A program made the translations under genes and the position numbers. The notes beneath the pieces are model-generated. The model saw nothing but the letters and a program-made list of their open reading frames with translations, searched no databases and was not told the origin of the DNA. A stretch of 40,169 nucleotides of DNA from Flavobacterium sp. UGB4466 (GTDB lineage: Bacteria > Bacteroidota > Bacteroidia > Flavobacteriales > Flavobacteriaceae). Position 1 is the first letter of the stretch. Each line of letters starts with the position of its first letter. Of this stretch, positions 1 to 8,459 are shown one piece after another. The stretch lies in NCBI RefSeq assembly GCF_903469665.1, contig NZ_CAGKLC010000041.1, positions 1-40,169 on the forward strand, given 5' to 3'.

Positions 1-60
1 AAATTGTATTATTTCAGTTAGTTAAAAGTTTTTTTAAGCAATGATCTGATTTTACTTTTT

Positions 61-68
61 TATATTTG
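61..68 (+). promoter_or_regulatory. Possible -7 promoter element upstream of asnB
   Basis: TATATTTG matches the Bacteroidota -7 consensus TAnnTTTG. I see no TTG at the expected 17-23 bases upstream, and the leader to the asnB start would be about 160 bases. The rest of 1-235 is AT-rich sequence in which I recognise nothing. Confidence 0.3.
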
Positions 69-235
69 GCATTTGCTGAAATAAAAATGGTAAGAACTAA
101 AAATGTAGCTGAATAAGTACATAAAATTCAGAAATAATATTTAGCTTAGCCAAACATTAGAAAAAGATTAAATATTGGATTAACGTATTTAATGTTTAAA
201 AGAATAAAGAGAATAATAAAAAAATATAGAACAGT

Positions 236-1852
236 ATGTCTGGATTATTAGCTGTTATAGGTAAAGGTAAAGACCCGCAACTCGTAAAAGAACTTTCTGC
301 AAGAATGTCGCATCGTGGTCCTGATGAAAGTGATTTGCATATTATGGAAAATGGCAGTATCATTTGCCATGAAAGTTTGTCGATTATTGATTTAAAATCA
401 GGTAAGCAGCCTATTCAGGGAACTAACAAGGCCTGGATGGTGCATGATGGAGAGATTTACAACTATCAGGAACTAAAAGACACAGTCTTAAAAGGGCATA
501 CCTTCAGAACAAAATCAGATTCAGAAGTTATCGTGCATTTGTACGAAGAACTTGGGCATAAGTTTTGTCATATGCTGGATGGTGATTTTGCTTTTGTAAT
601 TGTTGATGGAGATAATTATATAGCAGCCAGAGATGCAGTTGGTGTAAAACCGTTGTATTATGGACTGGATGAGAGAGGGAGAATTTATTTCTCATCAGAA
701 ATGAAGTCCATTTCAGATCAGTGCAAATCCTTTTCAACTTTTCCTCCGGGGCACTATTATACAGGGAAAACCGGTTTTGTAAAATACTACAATCCCGAAT
801 ATGAAGACCACTCCAAAGCCAATCAAAAATTAGATTTAGATTTAATTCGGAATACTTTAATTGAAGCAACCCGTAAACGTTTAATGAGCGAAGTTCCTGT
901 GGGAGTATTACTTTCAGGAGGATTAGATTCTTCATTAACGTCAGCGATTGCTGCGCGATTATTGAAAGAAAACGGAGAAAAACTGCATTCGTTTTCTATC
1001 GGATTAGATGCTGATGCACCTGATAATAAAGCGGCAAGATCTGCGGCAGCATTTTTAGGGACGGAACATCACGAAATCTATTTTACAGTTGAAGAAGGAA
1101 TTGAGGTTTTAGAAAAAGTAATTTATCATATTGAAACTTATGATATTATCTCGGTACGATCTGGAGTGCCATTGTATTTGTTGTCAAAGGTAATTGCTGA
1201 TAAAGGAATTAAAGTAATTCTTTCCGGTGAAGGTGCCGATGAGGTTTTTGGAGGTCATTTGTATTTTAGAAATGCACCATCAGCAGAGGAATTTCAGGAT
1301 GAAACTATCGAAAGAGTACAAAAATTGTTTACTGCTGATTTACTGCGTGCCGATAAAATACCAATGGCACATGGACTAGAAGCGAGAATTCCGTTTTTGG
1401 ACAAAGAATTTTTAGAAGCGTCAATCCGAATCAAAACCATAGAAAAACAACCCAAAACATACGATGGAATTGAAAAATACATTTTGAGAAAAGCTTTTGA
1501 TACACCAGACGACCCTTATTTGCCAGAGGAAGTTTTATGGAGGCAGAAAGAACAGTTTTCGGATGGAGTGGGATACAACTGGGTAGATGAATTGATTGAA
1601 TTCTGCGCGGGACAGGTTTCAGACGAACAGCTTGCAGGAGCAAGTGCAGAATTTCCGTATAATTCACCAACAACTAAGGAAGCTTATCTGTACAGATCGA
1701 TTTTTCATAAATTCTATCCACAAGTTAGTTCAGCACAAACCGTTAGAAAATGGATACCGAAATGGCAGGAAAATCAGGATCCGAGCGGAAGAGCTAATGC
1801 AGCGCACGTCAAAGCAGGTGTTGAAGCTTCGAGAGCAGGAATTGTTGCTTAA
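236..1852 (+). CDS. asnB: Asparagine synthetase B homologue with altered glutaminase site
   Basis: A 538-residue protein with the full two-domain AsnB layout: an N-terminal class II glutamine amidotransferase (about 1-190) and a C-terminal ATP-dependent synthetase. The synthetase side looks intact, with PP-loop SGGLDSS at 227-233, SGEGADEVFGG, and the RQKEQFSDGVGY and PYNSPTTKEAYLYR blocks that align with E. coli AsnB. The glutaminase side is odd. AsnB enzymes begin Met-Cys, and that Cys is the nucleophile exposed after Met removal; here residue 2 is Ser. The glutamine-binding Arg (E. coli R49, in HERLS) is Ser47 and the Asn of NGEIYN (E. coli N74) is Asp71. Gly72 and Asp95 (E. coli G75, D98) are kept. 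Expected reaction: aspartate plus ATP plus a nitrogen donor to asparagine. I infer ammonia rather than glutamine as donor, because Cys1 mutants of known AsnB enzymes keep only ammonia-dependent activity. It stands alone and is followed by a strong terminator. Confidence 0.9.
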   Translation: MSGLLAVIGKGKDPQLVKELSARMSHRGPDESDLHIMENGSIICHESLSIIDLKSGKQPIQGTNKAWMVHDGEIYNYQELKDTVLKGHTFRTKSDSEVIVHLYEELGHKFCHMLDGDFAFVIVDGDNYIAARDAVGVKPLYYGLDERGRIYFSSEMKSISDQCKSFSTFPPGHYYTGKTGFVKYYNPEYEDHSKANQKLDLDLIRNTLIEATRKRLMSEVPVGVLLSGGLDSSLTSAIAARLLKENGEKLHSFSIGLDADAPDNKAARSAAAFLGTEHHEIYFTVEEGIEVLEKVIYHIETYDIISVRSGVPLYLLSKVIADKGIKVILSGEGADEVFGGHLYFRNAPSAEEFQDETIERVQKLFTADLLRADKIPMAHGLEARIPFLDKEFLEASIRIKTIEKQPKTYDGIEKYILRKAFDTPDDPYLPEEVLWRQKEQFSDGVGYNWVDELIEFCAGQVSDEQLAGASAEFPYNSPTTKEAYLYRSIFHKFYPQVSSAQTVRKWIPKWQENQDPSGRANAAHVKAGVEASRAGIVA

Positions 1853-1913
1853 AGTATGAAAGGAGCGCTGCTTCTTAATAGATGGAACACAATCATTATT
1901 GAAAATAAGTTTT

Positions 1914-1957
1914 AAAAAATCCGGAAAGACATGTCAAATGTAGTTCCGGATTTTTTT
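1914..1957 (+). terminator. Rho-independent terminator of asnB
   Basis: AAAAAATCCGGAA at 1914-1926 pairs with TTCCGGA at 1944-1950 followed by seven T. The arms are separated by a 17-base loop. It lies about 60 bases after the asnB stop. Confidence 0.85.
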
Positions 1958-2003
1958 ATGATTTGAAAGAAGAAAAACTTTTAGTTACCAAAACTCAAAT
2001 TCC

Positions 2004-2042
2004 AAAACCCGAAACCCGAAACCCGAAACCCGAAACCTGAAA
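2004..2042 (+). repeat. Short tandem repeat, unit GAAACCC
   Basis: Unit GAAACCC occurs three times exactly (2011-2031), preceded by AAAACCC and followed by GAAACCT and a partial unit. It lies in the gap before the M16 gene, about 50 bases upstream of its probable promoter. Confidence 0.85.
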
Positions 2043-2094
2043 ATTTAAGATCTGAATCCTTGAACATTTCTAAAAACTAAGTTAATTGTCGCTC

Positions 2095-2122
2095 TTTGTG
2101 TTTAGGAAAAATATTATATTTG
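2095..2122 (+). promoter_or_regulatory. Probable promoter of the M16 peptidase gene
   Basis: TTTG at 2095-2098, a 16-base spacer, and TATATTTG at 2115-2122 match the Bacteroidota sigma-A pattern, with a slightly short spacer. The start codon is 37 bases downstream. Confidence 0.5.
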
Positions 2123-2158
2123 GTTACCATTAATAACTAACCATTTTAAACTTTATCT

Positions 2159-4894
2159 ATGAGAAACTTATTGCTTAGCAGTGTTTTGTGCTGCTCACTA
2201 GCTTCATTAAGTCCGGTGTATGCACAAAAAACTGACCTGCCAAAATATATTAAAAATGTCGAAGGAGTAAAAGAATATTCTCTGAATAACGGATTGAAAG
2301 TGCTCTTGATTCCGGATGCTTCCCAAAGTAATATGGTGGTAAATATTGTCTACAATGTTGGCTCCAGAAACGAAGGTTACGGAGAGAAAGGGATGGCTCA
2401 CTTATTGGAGCATATGCTTTTTAAGAGTACAAAAAATTTAGGGGACATTAAAAAAATGCTTTCTGAAAAAGGAGGCGCTGCTAATGGTACAACCTGGCTG
2501 GATCGTACCAATTATTATGAAGTTTTTCCATCGAATGATGAAAATCTGAAATGGAGTATTGAAATGGAAGCAGACCGAATGATCAATGCGACTATTTTAC
2601 AGACCGATTTAGATAAAGAATTTTCTGTAGTTAGAAACGAGTTTGAAATAGGTGAAAACAACCCTGACGGTGTTTTACAGGAAAGAATACTTTCTTCGGC
2701 TTATTTGTGGCACAATTACGGAAAAAGTACCATTGGAAGTAAAGAAGATATTGAACGCGTAAAAGCAAACAGATTAAGAGTTTTCTATGAGAAATATTAT
2801 CAGCCGGATAATTCAACCCTGATAATTGCCGGAAAATTTGATGAGAAAAAAGCACTGCAGTATGTAGGTCAATATTTTGGAAGTATTGCAAAACCTAAAA
2901 GAGTTTTGGATAAAACGTATACGATAGAGCCGGCACAAGATGGCGAAAAGTACGTGGAGCTGAAAAGAGCCGGAGACAGTAAAAATATCGGAGCATTGTA
3001 TCACACTGCAGCCTATGCAGATAAAGACTATGCAGCAATTGATGCTTTGGGTGAAATTTTAACAGCAGATCCGTCGGGTTATTTGTACAAATCATTGGTA
3101 GAAACTCAAAAGATTTCCAGTATTTATTATTGGCAGCCAACCACCAGAGATGCCAGTTTTGTGTATTTTGGAGTAGCTGTTCCTAATGATAAAGACGTTG
3201 TAGCAACAAAAGAACTGGTAAGAGCCGAACTGGATAAAATTGGATCAACCCAATACACGGATGAAGATGTAAGCAGAGCAAAAGCTAAGATTATTAAGCA
3301 AATTGAAGGGGTTAAAAATAATACCATTTCTTTTGCTATAAATCTTACCGAAATTGTGGGGGCAGGCGATTACAGATTAGGTTTCCTGTATAGAGATGCA
3401 ATCGAAAAACTTACAAAAGAAGACATACAAAGAGTTGCGGAAAAGTATTTTAAAAGTAACAACAGAACTGTCGGAGTATTTATTCCTTCAAAAGACGAAC
3501 AAAGAGTTAAACCGGTCGAATATACTGACGAGCAATTAGCGGCTTTTACTAAAGACTACAAAGGAAAAGCACTTGAAAAAGAAGCGGCTCCGTTTGAAAC
3601 TTCTATTAAGAATCTGAAACAAAATTTTGTTGAAGGAAAGCTAAGTAATGGTGCTAAGTATGGCTTGATTAAAAAAGAAATTAAAGGAGGAAAAGTTCAG
3701 GCAGCGTTTAAATTTCCGGTAAGTAATGAAAAGGATTTGTCCGGAAAATCAGATGTTGGTGCCATTTTGGCTCAATTGTTAAAGACCGGTACCACCACCC
3801 GTACAAAAGAACAAATTACTGATCGTTTAGATCTTCTGAAATCAAGTTTATCATTTGGTTTTTCAGGACAAACATTAACGGTAAGTGTCAGCACCTATAA
3901 AGAAAGTTTTAAGGAAGTAATGGAAATCTTAGGAGATTTATTGACTAATGCTACTTTTCCGCAAAATGAGTTAACCAAAACAATCAGTGAATACAATACC
4001 TACTTAGAATCGAATTTAAATGACCCTAATTCTCTGGCCTTTATTGAAGTTTCAAGACAAACCTCTAAATATCCAAAAGAGAGTATTTTCTACACTGCGA
4101 CCGTCCAGGAACAAATTGATGCTTACAAAAAGATAAAACAGCCGGAACTTATTGATTTCTATAAAAACATTTTAGGGGGAAATAATGGAGTAGGGACTGT
4201 AGTGGGAGATTTAGAAGCCAAATCTACAGCTCAGATTTTAGAGAGTACTTTTGGTAAATGGAATTCCAAATCAAAATATGAAAGAGCAATACCGACTTAT
4301 TTTGAAACACAGAAAGCCGATAAAGAGTATATTACTCCTGATAAAGAAAATGCGGTTGCTGTGGGTAAAATCAGTTTTAAAATGACTCAGAAAGATGCTG
4401 ATTATCCTGCTTTTGTGATGGCTAATGAAATGTTAGGAAACGGAGGTTTTCTAAGCGCAAGAATACCGATGCGATTGAGAGAAAAAGAAGGAATCAGCTA
4501 TGGAGCAGGATCGTTCGTAAATGTACCCATCACCAATGATGTTTCGTATTGGGCTTATTACGCATTTTTAAATCCAACGAAGAAAAATGCCGTTGAGATT
4601 GCGGCAAAAGAAGAAATTGCAAAAGCATTAAAAGAGGGCTTCACAGCAGAAGAGTTAAAATCAAATCTTGTGAGTTGGCTTAATGAAAGAAAAACCCGAT
4701 TGGGAGATGACGGAACTTTAATGGATTTGACGAATACTTATCTGCAATACGGAGTTCCTTTGGAAGATTATGATACTCTTGAAGCTAAAGTTAAAGCCTT
4801 GAAAATCGAAGAGGTAAATGCGGTTGCGAAAAAGTACTTAAGTTTAGATAAAATGACTTCTGTTTATGTTGGAGATTTTAATAAAAAACAATAA
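2159..4894 (+). CDS. Secreted M16 family zinc metallopeptidase (pitrilysin/PqqL-like)
   Basis: 911 residues beginning with a Sec signal peptide (about 1-22, ending VYAQ), so it is periplasmic or outer-membrane associated. The protein carries two M16 halves in one chain. The N-terminal half has the inverted zinc motif HLLEH at 81-85, and E161 in VVRNEFE at about the right distance to be the third zinc ligand. The C-terminal half has no HxxEH but keeps the Arg/Tyr block RLREKEGISYG that lines the active chamber in the inactive halves of this family. This is the normal design of a single-chain M16 clamshell that degrades peptides of limited size. The substrate cannot be read from sequence. It has its own promoter and terminator, so it looks monocistronic. 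Confidence 0.9.
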   Translation: MRNLLLSSVLCCSLASLSPVYAQKTDLPKYIKNVEGVKEYSLNNGLKVLLIPDASQSNMVVNIVYNVGSRNEGYGEKGMAHLLEHMLFKSTKNLGDIKKMLSEKGGAANGTTWLDRTNYYEVFPSNDENLKWSIEMEADRMINATILQTDLDKEFSVVRNEFEIGENNPDGVLQERILSSAYLWHNYGKSTIGSKEDIERVKANRLRVFYEKYYQPDNSTLIIAGKFDEKKALQYVGQYFGSIAKPKRVLDKTYTIEPAQDGEKYVELKRAGDSKNIGALYHTAAYADKDYAAIDALGEILTADPSGYLYKSLVETQKISSIYYWQPTTRDASFVYFGVAVPNDKDVVATKELVRAELDKIGSTQYTDEDVSRAKAKIIKQIEGVKNNTISFAINLTEIVGAGDYRLGFLYRDAIEKLTKEDIQRVAEKYFKSNNRTVGVFIPSKDEQRVKPVEYTDEQLAAFTKDYKGKALEKEAAPFETSIKNLKQNFVEGKLSNGAKYGLIKKEIKGGKVQAAFKFPVSNEKDLSGKSDVGAILAQLLKTGTTTRTKEQITDRLDLLKSSLSFGFSGQTLTVSVSTYKESFKEVMEILGDLLTNATFPQNELTKTISEYNTYLESNLNDPNSLAFIEVSRQTSKYPKESIFYTATVQEQIDAYKKIKQPELIDFYKNILGGNNGVGTVVGDLEAKSTAQILESTFGKWNSKSKYERAIPTYFETQKADKEYITPDKENAVAVGKISFKMTQKDADYPAFVMANEMLGNGGFLSARIPMRLREKEGISYGAGSFVNVPITNDVSYWAYYAFLNPTKKNAVEIAAKEEIAKALKEGFTAEELKSNLVSWLNERKTRLGDDGTLMDLTNTYLQYGVPLEDYDTLEAKVKALKIEEVNAVAKKYLSLDKMTSVYVGDFNKKQ

Positions 4895-4955
4895 AGATTA
4901 GAAAAATCAATTTAAAAAATCCAAATTCCATTTTCAAGGAGTTTTAAATTCATGG

Positions 4956-4994
4956 AAACCGAAATGCATTTTATAATGTTATTTCGGTTTTTTT
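4956..4994 (+). terminator. Rho-independent terminator of the M16 gene
   Basis: AAACCGAAAT at 4956-4965 pairs with ATTTCGGTTT at 4981-4990, and the T run continues to 4994. Confidence 0.8.
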
Positions 4995-5189
4995 ATACGG
5001 TTTAAAAAATAGGCGTTTTGCAATTTAGGCTCTATAAAAGCAATTGATTTTTTGCTGCATTCTAAATTTTTCGAATTTGGAATTTAAGGAAATTGGAATT
5101 TAAGTCTTCTTTTAAGCATATTTTTAGGTTTTTCAGACAATTGTGTTGATAACTTAAGTGCTTTAAATCGGAATTTTATGAGTATATAA

Positions 5190-7187
<1,998 letters not shown>

Positions 7188-7201
7188 TAAATTTTAACCA
7201 T

Positions 7202-7247
7202 CAATTCGTTTAATTGTTTAAATTTACTTAAACGATTAAACGAATTG
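7202..7247. repeat. Long intergenic hairpin between gyrB and mdh
   Basis: A 20-base arm at 7202-7221 (starting CAATTCGTTTAATTG) pairs with 7228-7247 across a 6-base loop, with one G-U position. There is no T run of terminator type. Related AATCGTTTAATTTGTTTAA-like words occur at 15261-15310, 15711-15799 and 26686-26795, so this belongs to a dispersed intergenic family. Confidence 0.85.
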
Positions 7248-7296
7248 TCGATTTATCAAACAAACAAATTAATTAATAACCGATAAAGTATAAAAT

Positions 7297-8232
7297 ATGA
7301 AAGTTACCATTGTAGGAGCAGGAAATGTTGGAGCTACCTGTGCAGATGTTATTTCTTATAGAGGAATTGCAAGCGAAGTAGTGTTGTTGGATATTAAAGA
7401 AGGTTTTGCCGAAGGGAAAGCGTTGGATATTATGCAATGTGCCACAAATACAGGTTTTAATACCAAAGTATCTGGGGTGACCAATGATTATTCTAAAACT
7501 GCCGGAAGTGATGTAGTAGTTATTACATCTGGAATTCCAAGAAAACCAGGAATGACCCGTGAAGAATTAATAGGTATAAATGCAGGAATTGTAAAAACAG
7601 TTACCGAAAACGTACTAAAATATTCTCCGGATACTATTATAGTTGTAGTTTCTAATCCAATGGATACGATGACGTATTTGGCATTGAAATCGACCGGAGT
7701 ACCAAAAAACAGAATTATTGGTATGGGTGGAGCGTTAGACAGTTCTCGTTTCAGAACCTATCTTTCACTAGCTTTAGATAAACCAGCAAACGATATCTCG
7801 GCAATGGTTATTGGAGGGCATGGTGATACTACTATGATTCCATTAACCCGTCTGGCCTCTTACAACGGAATTCCGGTAACTGAATTTCTTTCAGAAGAAG
7901 TATTACAAAAAGTGGCTGCCGATACTATGGTGGGTGGAGCAACACTTACAGGTCTTTTGGGAACATCAGCATGGTATGCGCCGGGAGCTTCTGTGGCTTA
8001 TTTGGTAGATAGTATTTTGAATGATCAGAAAAAAATGATCGCCTGCTCTGTTTTTGTGGAAGGAGAGTATGGACAAAATGATATCTGTATAGGTGTACCT
8101 TGTATAATTGGTAAAAATGGAGTCGAAGAAATATTAGACATTCAGTTAAACGATCATGAAAAAGCCTTATTTGCGAAAAGCGCAGATGCGGTGAGAAGCA
8201 TGAATGACGCTTTAAAATCGATTTTAGTATAA
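7297..8232 (+). CDS. mdh: Malate dehydrogenase (LDH-like type)
   Basis: 311-residue NAD-dependent enzyme converting malate to oxaloacetate in the TCA cycle. The Rossmann glycine motif GAGNVGA sits at 7-13, with an acidic residue ending the second strand (LLD) as in NAD users. Substrate-binding arginines are R82 and R88 (GIPRKPGMTREEL) and R151 (SSRFR). The catalytic His is H175 in GGHGDTTM. An Arg on the mobile loop (IPRKPG) rather than Gln points to malate instead of lactate dehydrogenase. Length and motifs match the bacterial LDH-like MDH group. It is downstream of gyrB with a hairpin between them and ends at a clear terminator. Confidence 0.95.
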   Translation: MKVTIVGAGNVGATCADVISYRGIASEVVLLDIKEGFAEGKALDIMQCATNTGFNTKVSGVTNDYSKTAGSDVVVITSGIPRKPGMTREELIGINAGIVKTVTENVLKYSPDTIIVVVSNPMDTMTYLALKSTGVPKNRIIGMGGALDSSRFRTYLSLALDKPANDISAMVIGGHGDTTMIPLTRLASYNGIPVTEFLSEEVLQKVAADTMVGGATLTGLLGTSAWYAPGASVAYLVDSILNDQKKMIACSVFVEGEYGQNDICIGVPCIIGKNGVEEILDIQLNDHEKALFAKSADAVRSMNDALKSILV

Positions 8233-8251
8233 CAAATTTCGTAAAAAGAGG

Positions 8252-8280
8252 AAAAGGCTGCACTTTTGCAGTCTTTTTTT
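8252..8280 (+). terminator. Rho-independent terminator of mdh
   Basis: AAGGCTGCA at 8254-8262 pairs with TGCAGTCTT (one G-U pair) over a very short loop, followed by a run of T to about 8281. Confidence 0.8.
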
Positions 8281-8301
8281 TGAGATTAATTAATAAATAA
8301 A

Positions 8302-8332
8302 TTGGTTAATCTTTTCGTTAATTATATATTTG
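8302..8332 (+). promoter_or_regulatory. Promoter of secDF
   Basis: TTG at 8302-8304, a 20-base spacer and TATATTTG at 8325-8332 match the Bacteroidota consensus well. It implies an untranslated leader of about 120 bases. Confidence 0.7.
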
Positions 8333-8366
8333 CTCGGGTTAAAAAAAATGTTGTAATTCGTGATCT

Positions 8367-8390
8367 TGATTTTTTAGTGCTAAAAAATCA
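8367..8390 (+). promoter_or_regulatory. Perfect stem-loop in the secDF leader
   Basis: TGATTTTTTA at 8367-8376, loop GTGC, TAAAAAATCA at 8381-8390: a 10-base perfect stem between the secDF promoter and start codon. The function is unknown. It is AT-rich and has no downstream T run. Confidence 0.5.
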
Positions 8391-8459
8391 TATCAGGGCT
8401 TATTCTATGGGACTTTAAAACAAAAACAAACAATAAAAAATAATTAATTTTTAGTAATA

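Larger units (their letters stand above)
1853..2158. other. Intergenic region asnB to M16 peptidase
   Basis: 306 bases without a gene. It holds the asnB terminator (1914-1957), a 7-base tandem repeat (2004-2042) and the promoter of the M16 gene (2095-2122). I see nothing else. Confidence 0.8.
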
